DNA of 64,000 bases from an uncultured Rhizobiaceae group bacterium (GTDB taxonomy: Bacteria; Pseudomonadota; Alphaproteobacteria; Rhizobiales; Rhizobiaceae): contig CALHBJ010000004.1 in the NCBI GenBank assembly GCA_937930845.1, positions 148,677 through 212,676 of the forward strand. Reading direction: 5' to 3'. Every line of letters starts with the position of its first letter. Within the stretch, counting starts at the first letter, position 1. The position numbers were made by a program, and so were the translations under genes. A model generated the notes under the pieces. That model saw only the letters and a program-made list of their open reading frames with translations, was not told the DNA's origin and made no database searches. Shown here piece after piece: positions 43,201-52,776 of the stretch.

Positions 43201-44679
43201 TCATGCCCCGGGCCAATATTCGGCCTTCAAATGCCGTTTCATCAATTTACCCGTGGGTGTGCGCGGCAATTCCTTGCGGAATTCAATGCTCTTGGGCGTC
43301 TTGATTGCTGACAATTTGGTTCGGCAATAGGCGATGAGTTCGGCCTCCAGACCGGCCCCCTGATCATCCCATACCGTGGGCTGAACGATGGCCTTTACCT
43401 CTTCGCCAAGTTCTTCATTGGGAACACCGAACACTGCCACGTCCGTGACCGCCGGATGGCTCACCAACAGATCTTCGGTCTCCTGGGGGTAGACATTCAC
43501 GCCGCCGGAAATGATCGTGTAGGAACGCCGGTCGGTGAGAAATAAATAGCCGTCATCATCCATCCAGCCGATATCGCCCAGGGTCGACCAGCCATGGAGG
43601 GTAAAGGCACTGGCCGTTTTTTCAGGGTCGTTGTGATACCAAAATGTCTGCCCGGCATCGAAATAAACATCGCCGACTTCGCCAGCGGGCAGGGGCGTGC
43701 CCTTGTCATCGAGAATGTGCACCGCGCCGTAAAGTGGTTTGCCCACTGTACCGGGATGGCTCAGCCATTGTTGGGACGTGCAGGCCGTGACGCCATTGCC
43801 TTCAGTTCCCGCATAATATTCCACCAGAATTGGCCCCCACCAGTCGATCATTCGCTTTTTGATCTCAACCGGGCAGGGGGCAGCCACATGGATGGCACCC
43901 TGGAGACTGTCAATATCGTATCTGGTGCGGATTTCCGCCGGTAGTTTCAGCAGCCGCACAAACATGGTGGGCACCATTTGGGTGTGGGTGATGCGGTGCG
44001 CCTCGACTATCCGCAACATTTCTTCCTCATCAAACCGCTCCATGACAATCGTGGTCGCGCCCAACCCTGCGGCAACCATGGCCACGGACAGGGGAGCCGA
44101 ATGATAGAGCGGTGCGGGGGACAGATAGGTGGAATCGGCGCTCATCCCGGCCAGGGTTTCGCACACGGGCAGAGTGACCGGGCTCAGCGATTCAATGCCC
44201 GTGTGGCGGAAATCGCGGACAATGCCTTTTGGCCTTCCGGTTGTGCCGGAGGAATATAACATGGCGGTTCCCGCCTGTTCGTCCGGCACTGGGATCGATG
44301 GCATTTGCTGCGCGAGTTCTTCCCAGGATTTGAAACCTTCCTGTGCCTCACCCACCATCATGTAATGGACATCTTCCCCCACGATATCGCGAATGTGGGC
44401 AGCTGTTTCGCCATAGCGATCTGACGTGATGAAAACGTGGGCGCCGCAGTCTTTCACGATATAGGCGGCTTCATCGGGCGTGAGGTAACGGCTGATCAGC
44501 GTAAATATGATGCCGGAACGTTGGGCGGCCCAGGTCAGCGCCAGCAAGTCGAGGCGGTTTTCCATCAAGAACGCAACATGCACACCAACTTTGACCCCAA
44601 GGCTTCGAAACGCATGGGCATTGCGGTTTGATGCTTGGTCTAATTGGCCAAACGTCAATGCTTCGCCGGAGCCTGCCAT
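43201..44679 (-). CDS. AMP-dependent acyl-CoA synthetase/ligase
   Basis: 492 residues from the first ATG at 44679. Class I adenylating enzyme: P-loop TAMLYSSGTTGRPKGIV, YYAGTEGNG, STLGDIGWMDDDGYLFLTDR and the catalytic Lys in LPRTPTGKLMKRHL. Family resemblance continues upstream in frame (HPSYHATVTPDKIAYQ) for about 27 codons until TAA, but no ATG, GTG or TTG occurs there. So the annotated start is probably too short, and a rare start codon such as ATC (AGGA eight bases before one) or a lost start is possible. Substrate, probably a medium or long acyl or aryl acid, is unknown. Confidence 0.87.
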   Translation of the reverse strand: MAGSGEALTFGQLDQASNRNAHAFRSLGVKVGVHVAFLMENRLDLLALTWAAQRSGIIFTLISRYLTPDEAAYIVKDCGAHVFITSDRYGETAAHIRDIVGEDVHYMMVGEAQEGFKSWEELAQQMPSIPVPDEQAGTAMLYSSGTTGRPKGIVRDFRHTGIESLSPVTLPVCETLAGMSADSTYLSPAPLYHSAPLSVAMVAAGLGATTIVMERFDEEEMLRIVEAHRITHTQMVPTMFVRLLKLPAEIRTRYDIDSLQGAIHVAAPCPVEIKKRMIDWWGPILVEYYAGTEGNGVTACTSQQWLSHPGTVGKPLYGAVHILDDKGTPLPAGEVGDVYFDAGQTFWYHNDPEKTASAFTLHGWSTLGDIGWMDDDGYLFLTDRRSYTIISGGVNVYPQETEDLLVSHPAVTDVAVFGVPNEELGEEVKAIVQPTVWDDQGAGLEAELIAYCRTKLSAIKTPKSIEFRKELPRTPTGKLMKRHLKAEYWPGA

Positions 44680-44759
44680 TTGATAGGCGATTTTATCCGG
44701 CGTAACCGTGGCGTGGTAAGAGGGGTGTTTTATCGGTTCGATGGGATGTGGTCCTGCAA

Positions 44760-45148
44760 ATTAAGCTTTCCCAAATCTTCACCGTTGCAGCGACAATTCG
44801 CAAGATGTGAAATGCAGGTGCGGAATTGACGACCACATTATCAATGGCACTATACCTTGGATGTATTCGCCCTTGGGGGCTGAACTTTGAGGGCTCGACA
44901 TTGGGGCTGGACTTTGCGCTGCGAAAGTCTCGCCCATGGGCCGCCGACGTGGGGCAGACAGGCTTGTTTTGACCAGCGGCGGTCGCAAGAGCCACATTGC
45001 CGGTCCAAGGCTAAACTTCTGCATTTTTTCAGTATTACAGCAAAATTCCGCAGCATTGAAAAATGCCGCGGAATTCCTGGGTCTTTTAAATTCAACTGCC
45101 TTTTTTATCGAGCAGATGTATTGCGCAGATGTGTTTAGCCAATGAGGC
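44760..45148. other. Intergenic region between the synthetase and autotransporter genes
   Basis: About 390 bases. It contains the diverged direct repeat GGGGCTGAACTTTG (44876) and GGGGCTGGACTTTG (44903) and a long hairpin listed separately. Frames on both strands overlap each other and match nothing. Confidence 0.55.
45044..45075 (-). terminator. Long hairpin downstream of the autotransporter gene
   Basis: Fourteen-base arms AATTCCGCAGCATT and AATGCCGCGGAATT with one mismatch around a GAAA loop. On the minus strand it is followed by TTTT. It lies 74 bases past the autotransporter stop. Confidence 0.65.
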
Positions 45149-48100
45149 TCAGAACCGAAGGGTTGCCTTGATCTCGCCAACGATTTCCTCACCGTCACCA
45201 AATGATGACTGCCATTCGCCTGATGCCGAGATGGACAGGTTCTGGCTGGCGGAAGTGTGAGTGAACGAGGCACCCACAAAGCCAGCCACATTGTCTTCGA
45301 TGTCGGCGGAGAAATTGATCCCCGTGCCGCTGACATTGAGCGCCACATCATCGGAACCCGCATCATATTGCGCATCCACACCAAAGCGCAGTTCCACATG
45401 GCTGTGGGAGCCATTGTCGTGGGTTTTAGCGTGGGGCAGGGTAATCTGTGCGCGGGTGTTGAACTGGTGAATGTCGCGATCGTCCACAGTGAGCGGGTTC
45501 ATGACAGTACCGGTTTCGGTATAGCCATCCAGGAACAGGCCAGCATAATTGGCCCGAATGGATGCGAAGACCGGTGTTGAGAATGCCTTGATCGGCGCTG
45601 TCAGTGTGATCGACGGTGCGATGAACCAGCCATCATAGTCGCCTTCTGCAACTGTGCCGCCGACAATACGGGTTGATTCGTGATCAGCCGTACCGCCAAC
45701 GAAGGCCAGGTTGACGCGATAGTTCGCATAGTCGCGTTTCCAGTAAGCACCGGCAAAGAAGGAATCTACGTCGAGATCGCCTGCATTGAATTCAACATCC
45801 AGATCGCTGACGCCATAGCCGCCGAAGAAACCCAGTGTGTTGTTGTCGAATCCGGTCTCGATGCCGGCAATGAAGCCTCCAAAGTCGTGGTCGATATCTG
45901 CATTGTTGGTGTCGGAATAGACTTCCTGATGTCCGCCAAAAGTGGAGGCCCAGATGCGCATGCCGGTTCCGTATTTGTTGGAACCATCGATCCCATGGGA
46001 CGATGATGCGGTTTCAGGGCCGGAACCGATGTTGTTCGCATCAATGGAATTGAGCAACGCGCCGGTGAACGATCCAAGATACACGGCTGATGCCGCAAAG
46101 CCGGATGGGTCAACGGCAACGGCAGTCACGCCGCCATCGATGATCGCCACATTGGAACTGACATTTTCAGGCGCTGATTCCACATCTGTAAATGTGACGA
46201 CACCATTGAAGCCGGGCAGGGCGTTCAGCGTGTCAATATCGTCGGGATTCTGTGGTCCGAGCAGGGGATCATTGCCATTTCCAAAATCGACATCGCCGAC
46301 AATCTGCGCACCGCCGGAGAGGTTCAGCGTATCATTCCCATCGCCCTGGAAATCAATTGCTGTACCATCAGCACCAGTGATCACCGCTGACGTGTTGATG
46401 GTCGCAGGGGCATCATCGTTGCGGCTATCAACAACAATACCAGTCGAGCCGAGAACTGACCCGGATGTATTGATGGTGATTGAGCCAGTGCCATCGGCAT
46501 CGGCAAGAATACCGATCGCGCCATCACCGGTGGCTGAAATGTCGCCATTGGAAGTTACGCTGACACTGCCATCACCATCGGATTGTTCGGCCTGTATGCC
46601 GTGGGCATCCTTTTCAGTCGTGGTGATGTTGCCGGTGGAGACAACGGTAACATCACCGTCCCCTGAATCCTGCTCTGCGCGAATGCCGCGAGCGCTTTGA
46701 CCTTCCGTACTGATATCGCCGGTGGATGTAACAACAACGTCACCATCGCCGCCATCCTGTCTTGCATCGATGCCGTCAGCGTTCTGGCCCGTTGTCATGA
46801 TGTCGCCGGTAGACGTGACAGTCACATCGCCTTCGCCGTTGTTTTGTCGGGCATCAATGCCTTCAGCGTCTTCATCATCGGTGGTCACATCACCGGTGGA
46901 CGTGACAGTCACATCGCCATCGCCACCATTTTGTTCAGCAACAATACCTTCTGAACTTTCTCCCTCTGTGGTGATGTTACCGGTGGAAGTGACCGAAACA
47001 TTACCGTCACCGCCCTCCTGTCTGGCAAAAATTCCCTCAGCATCGTCGTCACCTGTGTTCACATTGCCGGTGGATGTGACTGTGATATCGCCATCGCTTT
47101 CTGTTTGTTCAGCGCGAATGCCTTCTGAGTCTTCACCGTCGGTTGTGATATCGCCGGTAGAAGTGACGCTTACGTCGCCTTCGCCACCACTTTGCAAGGC
47201 AAAAATTCCCTCGGCATCTTCATCGTCCGTAGTGATGTCTCCGGTAGAAACAACAGTCACATCGCCATCTGAATCGTTCTGATCGGCGTGAATGCCGTCT
47301 GACTGATCGCCCTGCGTCTCAATATTGCCGGTGGATGTGACGCTGATGTCACCTTCACCAGCGGCCTGACGGGCAGAAATGGCGTGAGATTCGTCTCCAG
47401 TAGTGGTTATGTTGCCTGTCGATGTGACGGTCACATCACCTTCATTGCCGTCCTGTTGAGCATAGATGCCGTCAGCATTTTCGCCATCGGTTGATATGTC
47501 ACCAACGGAGGTGACCGTTACAATGCCGTCATCGTCATCCTGTTGAGCATAGATCCCGCGCGAACTGTCACCTTCGGTTGTGATGTTACCTGTTGAGGTG
47601 ACAGTGACGTCGCCTATGCCATCATCTTGTTGGGCAAATATACCTTCGGCGTCGTCGCCTTGGGTGGTAATGTTGCCTGTTGAGGTAATTGTAACAACGC
47701 CATCGCCGTCGTTTTGCTGGGCAACTATGCCCAGGGAACCATCGCCTTCAGTTAGGATGTCCCCGGTTGAGGTAACCATCACATCGCCATTGCCATCATT
47801 TTGTTGGGCAAATATGCCTTCTGAGTTTTCCCCATTGGTGGTGATGTTGCCGGTCGAATTAACTGTTAAAGCGCCATTACCGCCATTTTGCTGCGCAAAA
47901 ATCCCTTCGGCATCGTCACCATCAGTGTTTATGTCTCCGGTGGAGTTGACAACAACCGCACCATCACCTCCCGATTGAAAAGCTTCAATCCCAGAAGCGT
48001 CGTTTCCATCGGTATTGATCGTGCCAGTCGAAGTGACCGAGATGTCACCATCGCCCTGAACCTCGGCAAAAATGCCGTCATCATAGGAGGTAATATCGCC

Positions 48101-48961
48101 CACCGACGTAACCGTGACGTCGCCATTGCTGCTTGCTTGCGCGAAGATGCCCTGATCGTCGGATTGGTCTCCAGCGGTGATTGCACCGGTATTGTCAATT
48201 ATGATGCTGCCATCGCCTGTGATGTCGACAAATATGCCATCATTATCGGCAGATGTGATGTCGCCATTATTGGTGACGCTGACATTGCCCGCACCGTTAT
48301 GGTCGACCTCAATGCCCTCATTCCGGGACATGATCGTTCCGGTGTTATTCACCGTTACATTGCCATCGGTGTTACCGGAAAGATCTATTTCGATGCCTTC
48401 CTGGGATGCCGACGAAATGTTGCCAATGTTGGTGACGGAAACATCATTGCCGACACCATCACCGTCATGGTTGATGAATATCCCGTCACTAATGGCGTTG
48501 ATATCACCCGTATTGGTGACGGTCACAACACCCACACCATCAGGTTCAACCCGAATTCCGTCTCCGGTGCCCAGGGTTGTGATGCCTGCCGTGCCGGTGG
48601 TGTCCACATTAATCGTGATGTCCTGATCGGCAGCGGAGATGAAGCTTATCCCATCAACACTGATGGCTGGAGCGATGCCGGGGGCATCAAGATTGTTGAC
48701 GTTGAGCGTGGTGACCGGTGGGACCATGAAATCGACATTGGATGCAATGCCATCGGCTTCATCACCCGTACATGTGGCGATTGTGCCACCGGCGGACGGT
48801 ACACAGGTTGCGTGGGCTGGGGAGGAATGGGCAAGAACAAAGGCCCCGGCGGCGACTGTCGAAAACAGGCTGGCGCGCAGCAATGAAATACCGCTCGGCG
48901 CAAGTTTCTTGCGACCTGCCAAACGAGTGTCGCGGCTGTTGGCTTTGCAATTGTCAGACAT
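45149..48961 (-). CDS. Autotransporter with acidic tandem-repeat passenger
   Basis: 1270 residues. A long charged leader then hydrophobic ISLLRASLFSTVAAGAFVLA, cleavage near HAT (about 51). Residues about 145-830 are a repetitive passenger rich in Asp, Gly, Thr and Val, including about seventeen 29-residue repeats of the form I-T-T-x-G-D-x-A-x-G-I-x-A-x-Q, then G-D-G-D-V-T-V-T-S-T-G; this is a classic beta-helix pattern. Residues about 1000-1270 are the autotransporter barrel (IWASTFGGHQE, FFGGYGVSD, FFAGAYWKRDY), ending TLRF with the terminal aromatic needed for outer-membrane insertion. Likely an adhesin or biofilm protein. No catalytic motif seen. Confidence 0.92.
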   Translation of the reverse strand: MSDNCKANSRDTRLAGRKKLAPSGISLLRASLFSTVAAGAFVLAHSSPAHATCVPSAGGTIATCTGDEADGIASNVDFMVPPVTTLNVNNLDAPGIAPAISVDGISFISAADQDITINVDTTGTAGITTLGTGDGIRVEPDGVGVVTVTNTGDINAISDGIFINHDGDGVGNDVSVTNIGNISSASQEGIEIDLSGNTDGNVTVNNTGTIMSRNEGIEVDHNGAGNVSVTNNGDITSADNDGIFVDITGDGSIIIDNTGAITAGDQSDDQGIFAQASSNGDVTVTSVGDITSYDDGIFAEVQGDGDISVTSTGTINTDGNDASGIEAFQSGGDGAVVVNSTGDINTDGDDAEGIFAQQNGGNGALTVNSTGNITTNGENSEGIFAQQNDGNGDVMVTSTGDILTEGDGSLGIVAQQNDGDGVVTITSTGNITTQGDDAEGIFAQQDDGIGDVTVTSTGNITTEGDSSRGIYAQQDDDDGIVTVTSVGDISTDGENADGIYAQQDGNEGDVTVTSTGNITTTGDESHAISARQAAGEGDISVTSTGNIETQGDQSDGIHADQNDSDGDVTVVSTGDITTDDEDAEGIFALQSGGEGDVSVTSTGDITTDGEDSEGIRAEQTESDGDITVTSTGNVNTGDDDAEGIFARQEGGDGNVSVTSTGNITTEGESSEGIVAEQNGGDGDVTVTSTGDVTTDDEDAEGIDARQNNGEGDVTVTSTGDIMTTGQNADGIDARQDGGDGDVVVTSTGDISTEGQSARGIRAEQDSGDGDVTVVSTGNITTTEKDAHGIQAEQSDGDGSVSVTSNGDISATGDGAIGILADADGTGSITINTSGSVLGSTGIVVDSRNDDAPATINTSAVITGADGTAIDFQGDGNDTLNLSGGAQIVGDVDFGNGNDPLLGPQNPDDIDTLNALPGFNGVVTFTDVESAPENVSSNVAIIDGGVTAVAVDPSGFAASAVYLGSFTGALLNSIDANNIGSGPETASSSHGIDGSNKYGTGMRIWASTFGGHQEVYSDTNNADIDHDFGGFIAGIETGFDNNTLGFFGGYGVSDLDVEFNAGDLDVDSFFAGAYWKRDYANYRVNLAFVGGTADHESTRIVGGTVAEGDYDGWFIAPSITLTAPIKAFSTPVFASIRANYAGLFLDGYTETGTVMNPLTVDDRDIHQFNTRAQITLPHAKTHDNGSHSHVELRFGVDAQYDAGSDDVALNVSGTGINFSADIEDNVAGFVGASFTHTSASQNLSISASGEWQSSFGDGEEIVGEIKATLRF
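46541..48019 (-). repeat. About seventeen tandem 87-bp coding repeats
   Basis: Protein residues 315-807 fall into 29-residue units in strict register, flanked upstream by shorter 25-29-residue degenerate units. The units vary enough that translation is not identical, but core TSTGDI/N-ITT is nearly constant. The antisense strand is also open over long runs for this reason. Confidence 0.88.
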
Positions 48962-49412
48962 AATAATTTATTTCCCAGCATTGTGCGCGATGAATCACGC
49001 GGCCCTCATGTTTAAGCTTTGTTAGTAAATTCACGAATTTCAGTTCGATGACAACTCACAATTGCCGTGGAAAGACCATTTTACTTTGGGTGTTGCAGAA
49101 ATGTTGAGGAAAACCGCCCCGCAAACGTGTATGTGTTGCCCCCGGCAGAGTTTCCCTTACGGAAGACATGTATATACCAAGATCAAGTACCACCGGAAAA
49201 TTCCCTGATATAAGGGAAATCATTGCCAGAGTGCGAGACAAGTCAGTTGTAATTGGTTGTATCTGCTTGGAAGATTGGGCGGCGCATGATTTCGAGCCGT
49301 TAAGCGCACGAAGCGACAGGCAATTGGTTTTCAACTGAGTTTCTATTGGGAAACGTGTAAATTGCACCATGAACGACTGCAATTTGTCTGTTCGAACAGC
49401 AAAGCCGAACAA
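48962..49412. other. Autotransporter upstream region
   Basis: About 450 bases between the autotransporter start and tRNA-Leu. It contains TTCCCT-GATATA-AGGGAA at 49201-49218, a perfect six-base inverted repeat, and a related TTTCCCTTA at 49151, together a possible operator pair. A minus-strand frame here runs through the tRNA and is not a gene. Confidence 0.5.
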
Positions 49413-49497
49413 TGGTGCCCCCTGCCGGACTTGAACCGGCAAACCCGTAGGTGACAGATTTTAAGTCTGCTGCGTATACCAATTTCGCCAAGGGGGC
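49413..49497 (-). tRNA. tRNA-Leu (anticodon UAA)
   Basis: 85 bases including encoded CCA. Acceptor GCCCCCT pairs with AGGGGGC. The anticodon loop CTTAAAA reads UAA. A long variable arm and the T-loop GGTTCAAGTCC are present, as in type II tRNAs. Isolated, with no adjacent integrase. Confidence 0.97.
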
Positions 49498-49606
49498 GGG
49501 CGCTTTTGGGGGACTATTGTCCCGCGCCGCTTGCCTGATAGACGTTTTTGCGCGATTGCACAAAGCCTATGGCGCTAATGCCACGTGAAATCTGTGAAAG
49601 AACCCC

Positions 49607-50803
49607 ATGGCGGGAATCCTCGCGTTGGCTTGCGCATATATTATCAGCCACTTTTATCGCTCGTTCCTGGCGGTCTTGTCGCCTTATCTGGCAGCCGATC
49701 TTGGGCTGACACCGGCCCAGATGAGCGACGCGCTGGGCGCGTGGTTCGTGGCGTTTGGCCTGTCGCAGATTCCCGTTGGGATTCTGCTGGACCGCATCGG
49801 CCCAAGCCGCACTTCAGCTATTCTTTTTGGCGTCTTTGCCGGGGCGGGGGGCGTCTTGTTTTCGCTCGCCTGGTCTCCCGCAATCATTTTTTGGGCCATG
49901 GTGCTGTTGGGCATTGGCTGCGCGCCGGTGCTCATGTCCTCTGTCTATCTGTTCAAACGGTCCTACGAGCCCAAGCGATTTGCAGCACTGGCTTCCACAT
50001 TCATTGCCGTTGGTTTGGCCGGTAACATTATGGGCAGCAGCCCGCTGGCGCTGACGGTGGACAGTTTTGGTTGGCGCACGGTTATGGTGGGGTTCACCAT
50101 CACGTCGGTTGCGCTGGCGCTTGCTATTGCTGTGTTCGTGAAAGACCCGCCCATGGTGGAAACATCCGGCAGCAACAGCCTGAGGACCAGTCTGGGCGGG
50201 TATCTTGAATTGCTCAAACTGCGGGAATTGTGGCTTATCCTGCCGTTGATCTTCTTTATTTATTCCGTCGCTGGTGGCTTGCGGGGTATTTGGGCCGGGC
50301 CTTATCTCAATCTGGTTCACGGGCTCGATGGCACGCAGATCGGCCAGATCACATTTTGGATGGCGATTGCCATGGTGGCCGGTAGTTTTGCCTATGGTCC
50401 GGCGGATACGTTTTTCAATACGCGCAAATGGGTCATTATGATCGGTGGTTCCATCGCCTGGGGCGCATTGCTGTTTTGGGTCGTAAATCCGGGTATAGGG
50501 CCGGAAACCGTCACGATTGTGCTGTGTATTATTGGCTTCTTTTCGCTTGGCTACGGCCTGTTGATGGCTCACGCGACGGCAAATATTCCCGACAGGTTGG
50601 CCGGGCGCGGTGTGACGCTTGTGAACATGTTCAACATGGGTGGGGTGGGCGTCATGCAATGGGTCACAAGTGCCGTATATCGCGGATCTGTTGACGAGGC
50701 GGTGCCGTTGGCCGGTTTTGAAAGCGTCTTTACGGTCTATCTAGTCTGCTTTGGGTGTGTGCTGGCCGTATATGCATTTTCGAAGGATGCGAAGCCGGTC
50801 TAA
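49607..50803 (+). CDS. MFS transporter
   Basis: 398 residues, twelve predicted helices. First loop motif is GILLDRIGPSRTSAIL, a diverged D-R-x-G-x-R/K pattern. Start MAGILALACAYIISHFYRSF lacks a cytoplasmic tail, so the true start could be slightly different. It converges with the asparaginase gene (four-base overlap of stops). Substrate unknown. Confidence 0.85.
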   Translation: MAGILALACAYIISHFYRSFLAVLSPYLAADLGLTPAQMSDALGAWFVAFGLSQIPVGILLDRIGPSRTSAILFGVFAGAGGVLFSLAWSPAIIFWAMVLLGIGCAPVLMSSVYLFKRSYEPKRFAALASTFIAVGLAGNIMGSSPLALTVDSFGWRTVMVGFTITSVALALAIAVFVKDPPMVETSGSNSLRTSLGGYLELLKLRELWLILPLIFFIYSVAGGLRGIWAGPYLNLVHGLDGTQIGQITFWMAIAMVAGSFAYGPADTFFNTRKWVIMIGGSIAWGALLFWVVNPGIGPETVTIVLCIIGFFSLGYGLLMAHATANIPDRLAGRGVTLVNMFNMGGVGVMQWVTSAVYRGSVDEAVPLAGFESVFTVYLVCFGCVLAVYAFSKDAKPV

Positions 50804-51807
50804 CTGGGCAGGCGGACCGTAAGGTCGCCCACATGCATGCCGTTCCAGTTGCGCAAAGTGCGCATGGACAGTTTGGCGAGCCCGTCGGCCAGTGGATCAT
50901 CTTTGCCCAATAAATGCGCGACGGTGGCGGCCATCATGGCTTCTGCGGCGCGGGTGCCCCCGTCATCTGCCTTGAGCGCGATGCCGAGGCCCAACTCGGG
51001 AATAGCGCCGCAAAAGACGCCTTCAGCTCCGGTCTTGGCAAAGATGCGTCCTGCACCCAATTCCATGAGGTTGGTGCAAAATCTCTTTGTGCCCGCAACA
51101 TACCACGGTTCGTTCATGCAGGCGTCAAACAGGCGCTTTGCCGCTTGTGCCCGCTGGGGCGACAAATTTGTGCCGCTGGCCATGCGGGCAAAGCCCAGCG
51201 CTAGGGCGTTAAGCGGCACGGCATAGGTGGGAATGGAACAGCCATCCCTGCCACAGGAATCCGTCTCATGGGCGGCTCCAGTTAAGTCTTCCATGACACC
51301 GCGCACTAACTTCATGGCCTCGTGTTCGGGATGAATATAACTTTTGGTTTCAATGCCAAGATGGGCACAGGTGGCAAGGAATCCAGAATGTTTGCCGGAA
51401 CAATTGTTGCAAACCGCAGGCGGGGTTTGCGAATAAATCCGGGTCTGGTCGCGCATCACTGCGCCGCGTGAAGACCAGTGGCCGCCACATTCAAGGCAGG
51501 CTTCGTCCAGCCCTGCATTGGCCAGAATGGTGCGGGCGCGGGCCACGTGTTCCGGCTCGCCATTGTGGGAAGAGCAGATCAGTGCCAGTTCTTTGTCACC
51601 ATATCCAAATGCATCAGCCGCTCCGGTTTCGATGACGGGCAGGGCCTGAATTGCTTTGACAGCCGAGCGGGGGAAGACGGGGGCCAGCGGGTCGCCCACG
51701 GACAGCACGCTTTTTGCGTCCCCATCCACCACACTGATTGCACCGCGATGGCGCGATTCAACAAGTGGACCACGGGTGACTTCGACCAATATTGGATTGT
51801 TGCTCAC
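50800..51807 (-). CDS. L-asparaginase, Rhizobium-etli type (AsnA II family)
   Basis: 335 residues of the PF06089 family: TRGPLVESRHRGAISVVDG, PVFPRSAVKAIQALP with the SxxK-like serine and lysine, CSSHNGEP, NCSGKHSGFLA, and the metal-linked Cys in GGHWSSRG and DSCGRDGCSIPTY. This class, unrelated to E. coli AnsA/B, was shown in R. etli to hydrolyse asparagine to aspartate and ammonia. Overlaps the LysR gene by four bases and is presumably controlled by it. Aspartate also feeds the BHAC, a possible metabolic link only. Confidence 0.9.
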   Translation of the reverse strand: MSNNPILVEVTRGPLVESRHRGAISVVDGDAKSVLSVGDPLAPVFPRSAVKAIQALPVIETGAADAFGYGDKELALICSSHNGEPEHVARARTILANAGLDEACLECGGHWSSRGAVMRDQTRIYSQTPPAVCNNCSGKHSGFLATCAHLGIETKSYIHPEHEAMKLVRGVMEDLTGAAHETDSCGRDGCSIPTYAVPLNALALGFARMASGTNLSPQRAQAAKRLFDACMNEPWYVAGTKRFCTNLMELGAGRIFAKTGAEGVFCGAIPELGLGIALKADDGGTRAAEAMMAATVAHLLGKDDPLADGLAKLSMRTLRNWNGMHVGDLTVRLPS

Positions 51808-52679
51808 AGGGATTTAAAACTTTCTATTACGTGGTCGGCAAAGGCGTTTGCCGCTTTTCCCAACTCCGGGCTTCGAAGCAGTCTGATGTCATAACTCCCC
51901 AGATCCGGTAAAGCATGATTTGCGCCAAGGCGTTCAAATTGCGGTGTGAGCAGGCTTTCGGGCAGGGGCGCGATGGCAAGATCGCCCAGCAGCGCGGCTA
52001 GCTGGCCCTGGCAGTTCTCACAGGTGTAAGCGATGCGGTAATTTATGCCCGCCTGGGCAAATGCTTCAACCGCGGAATCGCGCCAGCAACAGCCGTGGCC
52101 AGCAAGAGCGAGGGGAATGACGGGCTGTTTATGGGCATGGCCGCATTTGGCCCCGGCCCAGACCAGCGGTTCATGGTAGACCACTTCGCCAATACCTTCA
52201 CCAGAGCCGCCCTGGGCGTCGGTGAACAGGGTCATGTCCAGACGACCTGCTGCCAATTCGTCCAGCAAATGGGTGCTGGGGCCGAGTTTGACATTCACTT
52301 CCACCAGAGGGTGGGTGGTGGAAAACAGCTTCAATATCTTGGGAAGGAAGCGGGTACCGAAATCATCCGGTGCGCCAAAGCTTACCTTGCCTTCAATGGC
52401 CGGTCCCTGAAACCGGGAAACAGCCTGTTCGTTCAGTTTCAGCATTTCGCGCGCATAACCCAGCAAGGTTTCGCCATCGCTTGTCAGCGTGACCGTGCGG
52501 CCTTGCCGGTTGAACAGGGAGCGACCCAATTGCTCTTCCAGTTTTTTGACCTGCATGGAGATGGCCGATGGGGTGCGGTGAACACGCTGGGCAGCGGCGC
52601 TGAAATTGCCAAAGTCTGAAATGGCAACGAATGTGCGGATCAGATCGATTTCAAGCAATTGGAAGGCGTTGGCTGCCAT
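51804..52679 (-). CDS. LysR-family transcriptional regulator
   Basis: 291 residues from ATG 52679. Helix-turn-helix in the first 60 residues (LIRTFVAISDFGNFSAAAQR, then LEEQLGRSLFNRQGRTVTL) and a LysR effector domain. First gene of a two-gene unit with asparaginase and divergent from a DUF1127 gene. A perfect T-N11-A box lies 12 bases upstream, so autoregulation and control of the DUF1127 gene are likely. Confidence 0.9.
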   Translation of the reverse strand: MAANAFQLLEIDLIRTFVAISDFGNFSAAAQRVHRTPSAISMQVKKLEEQLGRSLFNRQGRTVTLTSDGETLLGYAREMLKLNEQAVSRFQGPAIEGKVSFGAPDDFGTRFLPKILKLFSTTHPLVEVNVKLGPSTHLLDELAAGRLDMTLFTDAQGGSGEGIGEVVYHEPLVWAGAKCGHAHKQPVIPLALAGHGCCWRDSAVEAFAQAGINYRIAYTCENCQGQLAALLGDLAIAPLPESLLTPQFERLGANHALPDLGSYDIRLLRSPELGKAANAFADHVIESFKSL

Positions 52680-52690
52680 GGTTCTATCTT

Positions 52691-52703
52691 TCAATATTAT
52701 TGA
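52691..52703. promoter_or_regulatory. LysR-type operator
   Basis: TCAAT-ATT-ATTGA, a perfect palindrome of T-N11-A form, placed 12 bases before the LysR start and 74 before the divergent DUF1127 gene. Confidence 0.55.
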
Positions 52704-52776
52704 TAGATATTATAAGAACTATTCGTTCGACTGATCAAGCGGTCTGTCCCATATTTCTGTCACAAGGAGATATGAC

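Noticed and set aside
46541..48019. 87-bp periodic repeats as a CRISPR array
   Set aside because: The repeats are continuous, in frame and diverged, with no unique spacers between identical short repeats.
47888..48886. Long plus-strand open frame of over 300 codons opposite the autotransporter
   Set aside because: It is antisense to a repetitive, Asp/Gly/Thr-rich coding region whose complement lacks stops by composition. It has no ribosome site and matches no family.
49056..49442. Minus-strand frame of 128 codons near tRNA-Leu
   Set aside because: It runs into the tRNA gene and has no resemblance to a protein.
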